64,000 nucleotides of DNA. Source: Moringa oleifera (Eukaryota > Streptophyta > Magnoliopsida > Brassicales > Moringaceae). This document shows, piece by piece, positions 34,945 to 47,497 of this stretch. Position 1 is the first letter of the stretch. Every line of letters begins with the position of its first letter. The DNA lies in assembly GCA_021397835.1 (NCBI GenBank), contig JAJFZO010000609.1:9426001-9490000 (forward strand). The letters run 5' to 3'. A program made the translations under genes and the position numbers. Under the pieces are notes generated by a model. That model was not told the DNA's origin. It did no database searches and saw only the letters and a program-made list of their open reading frames with translations.

Positions 34945-37506
34945 TCACTGCAAAAATCAATGCCAGTTCATGCATTAAATATCAAACATACTTCAACAAG
35001 GAAAAAAAAGCTAACCTAGTAAAAGCAAGCACTTCCCTGTAAATGAAACATTAATTTTCCTATTAACTGATTATGCACCTTTACACCTGGCTTTTACAAG
35101 GCCAAACTAGCAAATCAAGTCTTTAGCATATCAAGCAGAGCACATGTTATTCAAATGGATATTTGTTGGCAGATTTAAGATTAGCTATAACAAAACGAGA
35201 GTTCCTTACCTCAGGGTAACAATCTTGACGGATGATTGTCTGGTTTTTTGTGTTAACATAGACTTCACATGATACTTTTGCCTGAAACAGCATAGGAACA
35301 AATGAAAAACACATTGATACAGATCTATTGAAATGGGAAGAAAAAGGAAATTCAAGTGATGAAAATGCATGCAATAAACTTTCAATGAGCTGTAAGTTTG
35401 TAACTATAAAACAGAACCAGACTTCTCTTCTCTTTGCCTACATCTATGTTAACAACTTTTATATGGCTTTGAATTTGAAGAATAAAAAATTTATTCTTCT
35501 GTATGGACCGAGTTTCTCTATTGACAAACTGGCAACAAAATGCAACATGCCCTTGAAGCACATACAACATGCCAGGTGTTCAAGAAAGTAATGATCCCAG
35601 GAACGATCACAGATATATTACTCTTTCAGCCACCAACTCCAATATCAACCAATTAAAGACTCAAGCAAAAAGCTACAGTCCCTTGATAGAGTTACATGCC
35701 CATTAACCGGTACAAGCAATTTTTCCTGGTTCCTCTATGCTTCATCAATTTTAAGTAACCACACCCCTTTCTCAAATGGTTCATTGCTGGATATCAATTG
35801 AATACACCTCCACTTCCATGCTGAGGAATTGGAATTAGTGAAGAACAAAATATCAAAGAAAAGAATGCAGAATTATATAACTCTAAATAACATTTTATTG
35901 AAATCTAAGGTCATACAAAACAAGCTTTGACTCATGAAGCATCATTTGCTATAAAGGCAGTACTTGATTATCAAGACTAAGTACCATAGCTCTGAGGAAA
36001 TGAAAAGAGAAAATAAAGCAAAAAGGACCAAAATACTTGGTAGCTTCTTTTGATAAAACCTACTAATATGTAGCTTATAATCAAGCAAACAGGTGGAAAT
36101 TAGATGCATCTTAGAACTATCATGCAAATTCAATTTTGTGATAATATAACAGAGTTCAAAATTTAGCTGCACACAATAAAACCTTTTTTCCCCCCTCCTG
36201 GGTCCTGCTTAGTTCACCAACTAAAGTATTGAATGCATCACAGGAACACTCTTCACAATAATAGTTCCATATCTTCTTCCACAAATCTAATAGCCTTGAT
36301 TCTAAGATACCTAGAAGTAACCCAAAGATTAACTAATTCATCTCTCCACAACAGCAACAGTTTTTAAAATTGAACATTATATTCAATTCAAAAATCACAA
36401 GATCACAGCAACGATACAAGATGTTTTTTTCTTAAATAAAAACATTACATCTTCGATTGCCTGGGTAAAAAAGGAGAAACCATCAAATCTAGGTCTATCA
36501 AGAAAGGAAACAACTAAAAACACGTCTATATCACTATGAAACATTTTCACCAGTAAAAGAACTACATTAATCTCTTATCATAACCTCGGGCATTAAATTG
36601 GAATTCACATTAGCTTGTGAACAGATTCCAACCACAGGAGCACATCTGAATACCCTTTTTGTATTTTCCCATGCTAATTCAGCAACTCAGGGAGTGAGTA
36701 ACCATAACCAAAGGCCCTTTCGACCTCACAGCAGCTTATAATCTACACTTTCTCCAGAAATTCCATATATCTTTTATATCAAGTTGACTAAAAACTAATT
36801 CAGCAATCCCAAAATGACATTTTTGACAACAAAAATGATCTCATCTTCTTCCACTAATCAATCAAGCCAACTCCAACCAAATCGAACAATATACACACAC
36901 AGACACACACATATGTATTTGCAAATACATTATCTTCTTTTCCTAAGACAAAGGTACCTGAAGGGGAATTTTGAAGAACAGAAGCCCGAGGTCCCCTCTG
37001 ACCTGAGTATTAGTGTCAAAAGGAATAACACCCTTAGCCAAGTCGGCAATCAAGTAAATGACGTCATGGATGACCTCGAGCCCATTAATTTCGAGAGTTG
37101 CGTCCACATACGAGGTCCCTCTGGCCCTAACGTGGCCTCCATCGGAGCTGACAAACCCTAAGTCCCTCCCCCTGTACCCGATCGAAACGACAAGAGAATC
37201 GTAGTCCAGAGAGAAGAAGTCGCTATTGTGCACCCTGATTGTAAGGAAGAACGAGAGATCAAGGGTGAGTTTTGGGGAAGAGTTGACCCGGACATGGTTA
37301 AGTCGTAAACGGACTAGTTGGAGAGTCGGGTCGGAGGGGTAGAAGAAGAAAACAGCGCCGGAAAGCAGAAGGACGGCGGCGGTGAAGAAGAGACAAGAGC
37401 GGATGTAACGGAGGTACGGAGAGCGGTGGTAGTAGACAGGGAGAACGACGACGTTTGGTTGGGGAGGAAGAGGAGCGTAAGGTATGGAGTCGTGTTTGGT
37501 AGACAT
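34945..37506 (-). CDS. LEA_2/NDR1-HIN1-like single-pass membrane protein
   Basis: Exons 37506-36958, 35281-35210 and 34947-34945 (stop codon only) give 207 residues. Residues 1-36 are a cytosolic Pro-rich leader (YAPLPPQPNVVVLPVYY). Residues about 38-56 form a transmembrane segment (CLFFTAAVLLLSGAVFFFY). The rest is a LEA_2 (WHy-like) beta-sandwich: LTLDLSFFLTIRVHNSDFFS, then GYRGRDLGFV, and the end KVSCEVYVNTKNQTI with QDCYPE. This arrangement is that of NHL/LEA_2 proteins, which sit in the plasma membrane or endomembranes and often respond to stress or pathogens. The second intron ends exactly before TGA, so the terminal exon supplies only the stop and 3' UTR. If that intron is retained the protein gains about 20 residues. 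Intron 1 is 1.7 kb. Confidence 0.85.
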
Positions 37507-40121
37507 GATTCTGTTTTTTTCCTGTGGGTTTAAGGATTTTGTCTGTTAGGTCCGAGATTTAGATCTGATTTCCCCTCTACGGTGTTGATGGTATTCCGCG
37601 TTTCTCATTATCTCTGATTTGTTTATTAGTATTAACTAATCATTAAATTCAAAACAAATATAAAATATATAATGATTTTTATATAATTAATGTTTCTGAG
37701 TGTCCTGTAAGAAAATGGTTTGAAAAAATATAAAATTTCTGCCCACTGCCACAACATTCAAATTACAAGTCTATATGTATTTTATATTAATCTAATTTAT
37801 ATTGATATTTTAAATGAACATTAACACAGCACTATTACACATAATGAAAGAATAAAATTTATTTTTCTTATTTTATTTTTTATTAACATGATAAATTATA
37901 AAATAGCAAAAGATCATATCTTTTTTTTTAATAGATTTTGACCTTTGTTGAATTATAATATTACTTATATTATCCAAAAATATGAATTTCACGGTTCAGA
38001 TTTTTAAATAAATCTATATTTTCAATGAAAATATTAAATTTAATATTGATAGTATTATATGAAATTATATCATATTTCTAATTTGAAAGTATTTTTATAA
38101 TTTTTTAAAAATACACAAATGTATAAAGAATTAAAATTTTATACAGTGACTAATGAAATCATTTTTACATTGAAATCTAAAGGTTGAATGATATCTCATT
38201 ACTCAGAATTTTTTTTTTTTTTGTTACTAAAATCCAAATTAATCTTTAAAATTTTATTGGATAATAATTATAAGATTAAAACAAATTATATTAATTGGCA
38301 TTATATATCATGGGAGATTAAATTGTTGTTTTCATGACAATGATGTTATTTATTCCGTGCAATTCACGAAATAATTTTATATATTTTTTATAATATGTAA
38401 AAACAACATTGTAAGATCATAACAATGTCACTTTCATTTTGACTTTAAGCTCGGGTGTAAATATGCCAAATTGATTGGATAAATAGCTTTGATGTTACGA
38501 GTAAATCATGAAAAAATTTTGAACTTTACTTTTAAGATATTGAGAATATTTAAACACCCAATAAAAATTATGAGAGAAAAAAATAACAAGATAATATAAA
38601 ATTCGATTTACTTACCTAAATTAAATTTTAAAAATATTAAATTAAATCAATTAATAAAATCAAACTTAAATTAAAAAATAAATTTCATATAAATTTTTGG
38701 TTTTTGTGTTTAGCCTTGATGCCATTTTCCCTATTAAGCTCAGCATTGGTTGGTCAGTGTAAAAACTATATTGGCATTACCTGGAAAGAGAATCTTCTTT
38801 TATCATTAACTTGATTTTCATAGATTTAATTTGCTTAATAAAAATGTGATATTTATTTGAAATTGAAAATAAAATTATTTTAAACACCTGAATATTATTC
38901 TCTCTTCAATCAAAATTTTTATTTTAAAAAAATTTCAAACAAATTATTATTTATTGATTTTATTAGAATTAGATTTTAGTAAAAATAATCATAAAAAATT
39001 AATAATATTTTTATTGTTGAAATTTTGAAAAATTACTAAATATATTTTTATTTTATCCTTTAAATTTGAGTAATTTCAACTAATGGTTATTCTTTTATGA
39101 ATTTTTTTTAAAATTTTGATAGCATAAATTTTTGAAAAAAAATCAGTAGTTAAGAAATTTTAAATTTTTATAATGATAATTTGAATATTTTATTAAATTG
39201 ATAAATTAAAACATTTTAAAAGTTAAGATTAAAGTTTGATTGAAGAGCCTAAAATTTAAGATTTTAATAAATAATTTTATTTTAAAATCAATTTAAAAAT
39301 ATATTTGATAAATTAAATTAATTTAATATAAATTATATTTAAAAATATTTTATATGGTGTAATGATTTTATTGGTTTGTATATTATCATGGTCTTATTCT
39401 TTTTCATGGTACGAAAAATCAGAATTTGATGACTAAAATACAGTCATTTTCAATGATTTTATTTAAAAATTCAAAAGAAAGTGACATACCAAATAAGACA
39501 TTGCTATTATTTGATACTTTTTCACTGTCATTGTCAATTATCAAAAGGTGACACCGATTTTTTTAGTCTATTTTGATTTTTTTAAAAAATTACTTCCTTG
39601 ATTATGACTTAAATTAAAAATCAACATCCAATTGATAAAATTAATTGTAGTCCATTCAAAACCCATCTCAGATATTCCATAAATAGAAAGAAATAATCAA
39701 AATTCATCCACAAGTATAAGTGGATGAGATTAAAGTGACAACGATTTAGTTCTATTTTTCTTTTCCTTAAGCCTATGATTGGTAGGCAAGAAAATGAAAA
39801 AAAAAACAGAGAGAAAATTACAGAAAACTAAATGAAAAATAGAACTCATAGCATGATAAAAAGAATTTTTCTTTTAATTTTTTAAAATTAGGCTTTGATT
39901 TGTGGGTTGGATTTTAAATATCTTATTAATTGATTTTATAAAATTTATTTATGAGAATTATGAAAAAAAGTTACAATAATAAACAGAGGGAAAAAAAAAT
40001 TAAGTATATAAAAAACATTACAGCGGAAGCAAAATAGAGCAAAACCCACCATATAATATATAGTTTTGCCGTTCTTACAAGGTTGAGATACACACAGAAG
40101 GATTTCTCTGATTTACGATCA
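37507..40121. other. Gene-free AT-rich intergenic region
   Basis: 2.6 kb of AT-rich low-complexity sequence with T-tracts (for example 38208-38222) and no gene-like frame. The right end is the 3' flank of the 79-aa gene. Confidence 0.6.
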
Positions 40122-40361
40122 TCAGGAAGACTCGACCGACTTGGGCGAAAAAGAAGCGCCGGACTTATTTGCCGGCATGGACTTCGATCTCTTCATCCAA
40201 GCCGAGGGGCCGCCGGAGCGGTGAAGTCTGCACCTGAAGGAGCCCTGGTGCGTGGTGGGTGAGCACAAGCACTGGCCTTTGGGTGAGCCGCCGCCTTGCA
40301 CTGCTTCGGCGCCGCTGGCGCTTTTGGGTGAGGAGGATGTGATGGCAGTAGTTGACGCCAT
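40122..40361 (-). CDS. Small Cys/His-motif protein (serine-rich-protein-like), 79 aa
   Basis: Intronless. MASTTAITSSSPKSASGAEA is Ser/Ala-rich, followed by GGGSPKGQ, then the core CLCSPTTHQGSFRCRLH, which fits C-x-C-x4-H-x5-C-x2-H, and a Lys/Ser-rich tail ending PKSVESS. The core matches the gene at 33932-34186, and the order Gly-rich stretch then core is also shared, so they belong to one family. Function unknown. Start chosen at the ATG at 40361, about 50 bp downstream of a strong TATATAA box (40413-40420, minus strand). A TGACGTGGG element lies at 40798-40806. Confidence 0.82.
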   Translation of the reverse strand: MASTTAITSSSPKSASGAEAVQGGGSPKGQCLCSPTTHQGSFRCRLHRSGGPSAWMKRSKSMPANKSGASFSPKSVESS

Positions 40362-40412
40362 GCCTGACAGAGAGAGAAGAAGAGGGCAAAAGGCTACAAT
40401 GGAGGAGGCGGT

Positions 40413-40420
40413 TTATATAA
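40413..40420 (-). promoter_or_regulatory. TATA box of the 79-aa protein gene
   Basis: TTATATAA, palindromic, 52 bp upstream of the ATG at 40361. Good distance for a short leader. Confidence 0.6.
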
Positions 40421-42203
40421 GACAAAGAGGAAGGAAGGAGATGAGAGATCATGGCCAAAATGAATCCCATCATGTGGTGCCCAATGATTCCTCCTTGTTT
40501 GTCCTCATTGTACCCAACCAATTACATGGCCCCAACCCCTAATTGAAACCCATCACAGATAATTGGTTTCTTTGTAGTTTTACCTCATTTCTGAGAAGTT
40601 TTCTCTCTGATCATAAAACTGACTTATTTATATAATAATGGAAGGTCCCAACAGATAATCCGAATCCTCCAAGGTTAGTCATTCGTGTAAGCACCAAAAG
40701 ACTCACGGGATGGATGGGTTCCCACAGTTTCTGTAGGTCCGGAGCACAGTGATTATATGATGGAAATGCTCAGAGGGACAAAGAAATAAGGACATGGTGA
40801 CGTGGGTGGAGGTGCATAAACAGATGAGGTTTCATGTGGGAGCTTTCATGGCGGATTGTACACGTAGCAGATTCTTTGAATATTATCTCAAACAACTGGA
40901 CCAAGAAAAGTCCCTGTACATCTTTTCATTTTCTGGGTCATTATCTCAATCCTCAGTCAACATTCTTCCGCCGTGGATGAGATCTTTTCTTGTCTTCTTC
41001 TTCTTCTATGAGCAAGTTCCATCCGCCTGATTTCTCTCCTGACCTGGAAGCGCACAACTACACGTTTTCCACCACTTTGGTTATCTTTCTCATGTTTTTT
41101 TTCTCGGTGTTTTCACGTTATCCAAACAAGTCTAGAGAGTTTTGGCAGGAAGTGGGAGCATGAAAACGGTAGTGGGTGTGGGTAATATAATTCTGCTCTT
41201 TTCTACTGAAATTAGGCAATTTGGGAAGGGGACAGACTGATTGATGGATTCATAATGGGAGATAATAAAGTCGGTTTGTTATATATGTGCCATTTATTGT
41301 CATGTGAGGCCCTACCATTAGTGGCCAAAACTGCAGTAAACATGTGATTTGTTGGATCTGAATCTGCTCCTCCTACTGCTGTTTTGCTCTCAAGCAAATG
41401 AAAGTGACAGAAAGAAATCAATCACGGTTCACCCAATTGAAAGAAACATCAAAGAATGTACGAGAGAGAGGAGTAGACCTTGTGCAGCAAGTAGTAGAAA
41501 GGACTACTGATACAGTGTTGAGTTGTCTTGGCCAGTATCTGTCTGGAGGTCTTCTCTGTAACAAAAAATCTCTCATAATTTGGATTGATAAACACGTGGG
41601 TAATAGAAGAATCAGAGTTAAGGAGGATCTGAAGTAGGTTTACTTTGCTTTTGGTGTAAGATGATGGCGATATGTAGTAGTTGTTTCAATTACAGAAGAC
41701 AGAAGCTGAGGTTAATTAGAACTCTCAACTGGTAGAGCTAACTTTGCTTTTTACTCCATCTGGGATCAGTACAATTTTAATTAACAAAATCTAAATTTAA
41801 AATCAGTCTCATATCACATAAAAAAAATTAGTTTTGACGGCCAAAATTTTTTTGTTAAATTAAATTAACATTTTAACAATAAATTGATAATAAAAAGATT
41901 ATAATTAAAATAATTATAAAAATAAAAAACAAATAAGCAATATATTTTAACTGATCATTAAATTATATTAACATTTTAAATTATTCATTTATTTTAAATT
42001 AATATCTAATTAAATTATTAAAATTATTAATCTAAATAATATAACAAATCTAACTCAATAATCTTAATAAATATATACTTAATTAACATCTTAATAAATA
42101 AATAAAATTAATAATTACAAAATTTAATTAACATACTAATAATAATTAACAATTATAAATTAAAACTAATTACAAAGAACATGTAATTATATATACACTA
42201 ACA
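40421..42203. other. Promoter and AT-rich spacer, no gene recognised
   Basis: Promoter-like to about 41700 with one TGACGTGGG site. Frames at 40794-41030 and 41398-41637 show no family similarity. From 41800 the sequence becomes AT-rich and leads into the tandem array. Confidence 0.5.
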
Positions 42204-42800
42204 ATTAACATCCAACTAATTTAATTTTCATAAAAATTTGATTAAATTATTTATTTTGAATTACAATTTAATTAAATTATAATCTAACTAATTTAACATA
42301 AATTAAATTTATTAAAAAATAACTTTAAGAACTAAAAAATTTAATTAACATCTAACTAATTTAATTTTCATAAAAATTTAATTAAATTATTTATCTTAAA
42401 TTACAATAACTAAACTATTATCTAACTAATCTAACATAAATAAATTTATTAACAAATAAAATTAATAACTATAGAATTTAATTAACATCTAACTAATTTA
42501 ATTTTTATACAAATTTATAAATTATTTATCACAAATTACAATCTAATTAAACTATTATCTAACTAATCTAACATAAACTAAATTGATTAACAAATAAAAT
42601 TAACACTACAAAATTTAATTAACTTCTAACTAATTTAATTTTTATAAAAATTAAATTAAATTATTTATATTAAATTATAATTAATTAAATTATTATCTAA
42701 TTAGTCAAACAAAAACTAAATTTATTAATAAATAAAATTAATAACTATAAAATTTGATTAACATCTAACTAATTTTTATAATTATCAAATTTAAGTATAA
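42204..42800. repeat. Tandem AT-rich array, unit about 138 bp, about 4.3 copies
   Basis: The landmark ATTAACATCTAACTAATTTA recurs, with variants, starting at 42204, 42344, 42481, 42618 and 42757, so the period is 137-140 bp. Each unit also contains TTATTTATCTTAAATTACAA-like and TTATCTAACTAATCTAACA-like segments. Units differ by point changes and short indels. A degenerate half unit may precede from about 42080. Confidence 0.8.
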
Positions 42801-42859
42801 TCCTTGTGTATAAAATCTCTTAATTATTAATATCGTTAACCAAAATTTCTAAAGATCAC

Positions 42860-43240
42860 TTGCAAAAACAATCAAGCAGAGAGGGCAGCAGCCGCACGGA
42901 GAAAAAGAGAAGACGGTGGTTTACGGTAGAAAAAAATAAAAGAGAAAACGACACAAAAAAAAAAAAGGTAGTCAGAGGGAGTTGTATAGAAAGCTGCGTT
43001 ATAAGAGAAATTGGGGGAGGGGGAGGAGCGGCGCGAGCCAAAAGAAGAAACCAAGGCTTTTGTCCTAGTTTTAAAATGAGTTGCGATGGTCACTTACAAT
43101 CGTCGCTACTATTGAAACCCGCGACCGACTTAGCGTCAGTCGCCGGTTGCCTTTGGCGATCGTCCATGGGTCGTTTGGCTGCCTGGCGATCAAGCCTTGA
43201 CGGTAAACTGCCAATAGTTAATCGTTGTCCGCAATTGATA
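42860..43240. other. GC-richer island inside AT-rich spacer
   Basis: About 380 bp with purine-rich (GGGGGAGGGGGAGGAGCGG) and CG-containing sequence in the middle of AT-rich DNA, directly after the tandem array. Overlapping frames exist on both strands but none resembles a protein family. It may be a transposon fragment or a remnant promoter. Confidence 0.35.
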
Positions 43241-43808
43241 CTGATTCTATTATTTATTTTTTTAAAAAAATTTATTATTAATTAATCACTAATTAATCAT
43301 TATATTAAAATTTTTAATAATAATTTTATTTTTAATTTATTATTATTTGATAATTAATTACATCTGTGTCTAATAGTTATAATTATTTTTAATTTTTTAA
43401 TGTTATATTATCGAGTTTAATCTGAATTTAACTTTGAATTGATTTTGAATCAATTTATTTTAAATATTAATGTAAATAATAAAATAAAAATGCTAATAAA
43501 ATATCATTAAATATAATATATATTTAACTATAAAATTTAATTTTAAAATTTTAATATATCAATTTTATTCCGACTATGTTTAAAGCCACTGATTTTTATT
43601 GTACTCAAAATCAATCCAAATATTAAATTAAACTTAAAATTAAAACTCAAAACCAACATAACTCAAATTCATAATAATTCAATTCAAATAAAATCAAATC
43701 CAACAATCTAATATTTTAACCGATAAACATTAAGATAAATGTTGGAGTAGTTAATATACTTTGCATATATAGAAAAAACCTTTCTCCTGGTTTGGTTTAA
43801 GTGTGTTC

Positions 43809-43980
43809 ACAGCGTTATTACAGGACAGTAGAGTTAGGTTCATGGGTGACCTATTTCCAGGAACTGAAAAATATTGAAGTGAAGAATGCTGTACTGAAGA
43901 CAAAGGCCCTGGTTGAGGCCCAAAACCTGTCTGAGAAGGAAGGAGAATTGCAAGAAACAGGTTGTTTGCTTAAGGACTGA
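43809..43980 (+). pseudogene. Exon-like fragment of unknown gene
   Basis: After a possible acceptor (TTCACAG at about 43806-43812) the frame reads through a helical, coiled-coil-like stretch (VTYFQELKNIEVKNAVLK, then LVEAQNLSEKEGELQ) and stops at 43980. Flanks are AT-rich and I find no further exons. It could be a captured or relict exon. Family not recognised. Confidence 0.3.
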
Positions 43981-44732
43981 CGATGAAGAATGCAACTGGC
44001 AAGAAGCCTCAAGCAAGAAAACTGGATTTATTGAACTTAAAAGATGCTTCAATTTTTAAATTTAAATAATTTTTGACTCACAAGTGTTTTTTTTTATAAA
44101 TTTTTAAATTTTTTGATGATATAATTTTTTCTAAAAAACATATATTCAGTATTTTAAAAAATATTTTTTATGATAATCTGAATGTTTGTTTATATTTATA
44201 AAAAAATTTAAATCAAACTTTGTTATAAAAGATCTCTAATTTAAATAGTTTTAATTTTTAAATTTTTTAATAATATTTATTTTGATTTAAATTAATAGAT
44301 TAAAATTTATTTGAAAATATTTTAAAAGTTAAAATTTGATTAAAAAATAAAACTCAATATTTTAAATGATTTTGATTTAAAATAATTTATCAAATATTAT
44401 TTTTAAAGTTAAAATTTATTAAAATTAAAATTTAATATGAATTTATTAAATTATAATGAACTTTTTTGATATAAAAAATTTGCTTACACGTGTAAACTCA
44501 AACACTTGTCTCAAGAGGTATGAAATAACTCGACATGACTAAATTTCTTAATTGTTTGTCCTCTAATTATTCAGGTCAAATAAATAATACAAATGTGAAA
44601 TATGGAAAAAAATGTCACATGGGCAGCAATGAAATAATATATATATATATATTTTAAATAATAAGATAAATAATTGAATTTAAATATTTATTATTTATAT
44701 TTTTAAAAAAATCTAAAATATCTTGCTTAGCC

Positions 44733-45687
44733 CATCTTCAACGAAGTCGTTAAATTGCTAATTTGGTGTTCAACTTCAAGGTTTTTCGATTCCAATGAAG
44801 TGCTGAAGTGATTTCATCAAATTGATACAGTATCGTTGCTGCAACATTCGTATTTTTAAAAAAAAATTATATCATTTTTTAAAATTTTTATATAAAAATA
44901 TATTTTTAATAAATAATTCAATATATATGTATCATATTATTATGAAAAAAATATATTATTAAAATATTTTATCAAAAATTTCAAAATAAAATTAATTTTA
45001 ATATAAAATTTTATTTTATTTAAATTATTAATAATAATTAAATATTTGATAATGATAATGTTGCGTATGATACTGAAATTATTATTTAAAAAATATATAA
45101 AGATATAATTATTTAAAAATTATGATATAAATAATTTGAATTTTGAATGAATATCATAAAAATAAATTTATCCTAATTAAAGTATAATACAATAAATATA
45201 ACAACACATTGACGATTATAACATAAATTTAAAATTTTTAATTATTTAATAATTTTATTTTATCTTGTATCAATTATTTAATAAGATTTTAATATGAATT
45301 TGAATGATTTATTTTAAATCACTCTATTAAAAAACTGTCATATATTATTTTAAAAGTGTCTTTAACTCAAAAATAATAAATAAAAAATATAATTATAAAA
45401 TTAGATCAATAAATTATTAACTTTAAAAAAATTACTTAAAAATGTATGTTATTGTATAATATTTATTTATTAAAATTAATTAGTTACTATTTAAATTAAA
45501 TAATTATTTTAAATTAATTAATATTATAAATGTTATTTAATAATAGTTATTATTTGATATTATTAAAATAATATTTATAACATTAATTTGACGTAAATGA
45601 GTTGGACATAAAAATAAATTAATGTTGAAATATTTTAAATTTTTTATATCAAAATGATGTTAAATTTGATGTATAAAATTGAAAATG
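44733..45687. repeat. Dispersed AT-rich repeat, copy 1 (about 0.95 kb)
   Basis: Begins near CATCTTCAA and ends near TTGAAAATG, short degenerate inverted ends. Much of its length matches 58240-59190 in the same orientation, for example the segment around AATGTTGAAATATTTT and AATGTTAAATTT. No coding capacity. It looks like a non-autonomous DNA transposon, unclassified. Confidence 0.5.
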
Positions 45688-47497
45688 ACCTTAACATGAT
45701 TGAAAAATAAATAAACATAAATACGACAGCAAGAAGAGTTAATAAACAAAATGTCATTTGAACTTTCATTGCCTAATAATCATTTTGATTATGAGGTAAA
45801 AAAATAATCTGTAATACCAAATTAGTAAGTTTCTGGTTAATTTCAATTGAACTTTGAAGAATATGTATATTTTTTTTAAATAATCATAAAATTTAAAATA
45901 TAATAAATCAAAAATTAATATATTAATTTAGATTAAATTTTGTTTTATTAAAAATTAAAGATATTTAAATTAGAATTTTTGTTTTATAAATTTTGATTTA
46001 AATTTTTTAATGGATGTAAAAAAATATTTAAATTATTATCATAAAAAAATTAGAGTTTTTAGAGTTTGAAAATACTTTAAAAAAAGTTTTTACCATTAAA
46101 AATTAAAATCAAGAAAGTGAATCAAAATGAAGTGTAAAATTTATTTATTTTATTTTTTGGATAATTTTATTATAAAAATATACTTAATTGTTTTTACAGT
46201 AATTTCAATGAAAATCTAATTTAACTATTTTATGATAAACACTAAAAATATATATTTTAAAATTTTAAATAACATTTATTATCAAAAGCCTTAGTTACCT
46301 GTACAAAGTCATCGCAAATTCCTTAACTACTTGCAGGAAAAAAAAAAAAAACAAGCTTAATTACTCATGAGTAATATGCAGATTGCGTGGTTCTCAAATA
46401 TTGTGAACAGATCCTCATAAGGATATCTTGACAGCAGCAGAGAAATCAGACAGGCCGATCCCAGCTCTCCTTTGTTGACTATGAATTGCGTTGCAGTAGC
46501 TGTCAGAAGCTGAAAATAAATTGAAAGTTGTGCATGTGGCTTCATCCTTACTTTACACATCCACTTAACTCAACCCAGACAGGTTTTGCCAATATCTGAA
46601 TGTAATGCCTTCAAGATAACAGCTATGTTCTAATCTCGACTGTATCTGATCTCGACTGTATATGCTTAATCCCCAAGCCTGGTTTTCAGACAGCAAACCT
46701 TGCTTTAAGCTAACCCATCTTCCTGTACATGTCTGTCTTAACCCAAACAGGGTTTTCCAGCATTTCTTTCAAACTTCTTGGATCATAAGGTATTGTCTGT
46801 TTTGAACATAATGACACAATTAATTTTATCTTTTGCTAGAAATAAAGTGCTCGTGAAGGCATTTTGTGAGAAAATTAACATGCTTAAACTTATATTATGT
46901 CAAATTGACTAATTTTTATTTTATATGAAATAATATTTGGTGTAAAGATAAGTTCCAGAATTTGCTGAGATGATAAGTTGCTTGCAAATCACAATGTAAT
47001 GGTAAGCAATTGGTAAGGCTGTTTCAGTGCAAGAAAGTTGAATTCAAACTAATAAAATAAAGTAAAATAAATCAGATGGCATCTCGAACTGCAGAAGAGA
47101 CGTCCGATATATGGGCAATGTATCCACATGGGCCGATATATCGCGAAAGAGGAGGGAGTCAGGAAAACGAACTTAACAGTCAACGGACAAACTACCAGTC
47201 TAAAGTCTGAAACCTTGCTATTGTCACTACTCGTTTTGCTTGCTTCCAGGTCCTGAGGATGTTGATATTTATGTAGTGGGTCTGTTAAATCCCTCCTGGA
47301 AATGATAAATTTGGTTCTGGCTGCAGTAATACTTTTTCTTGTTATCTTTCGGAGTGGGCATTTGTTCTTGGCTTTGCTTGGTTTCGCTTTCAACTTAATA
47401 GTCTAAAATCTCTCTCTTCTCTCTTCAGAACTTGTCCTTCACTCCCTCTCTCTGCGTCTCTGAAGCTCTGTTTTCTGTGAATTTGGATCGAACGTTG
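45688..47497. other. AT-rich spacer and Rab5 upstream region
   Basis: AT-rich to about 46350; then mixed sequence, with a short direct repeat (AATCTCGACTGTAT-like) near 46630-46660; promoter and leader of the Rab gene from about 47300. Frames at 46357-46560 and 47049-47771 (minus) show no family resemblance. Confidence 0.5.

Noticed and set aside
37146..37156. Telo-box-like AAACCCTAA near the LEA_2 gene
   Set aside because: It lies inside the coding sequence (GFVSSD region), so its presence is explained by codons.
36814..37161. Plus-strand frame of 115 codons overlapping the LEA_2 first exon
   Set aside because: Antisense to a recognised LEA_2 domain; no independent support.
42204..42800. 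CRISPR-like array
   Set aside because: This is eukaryotic DNA; the whole 138-bp unit repeats without distinct spacers.
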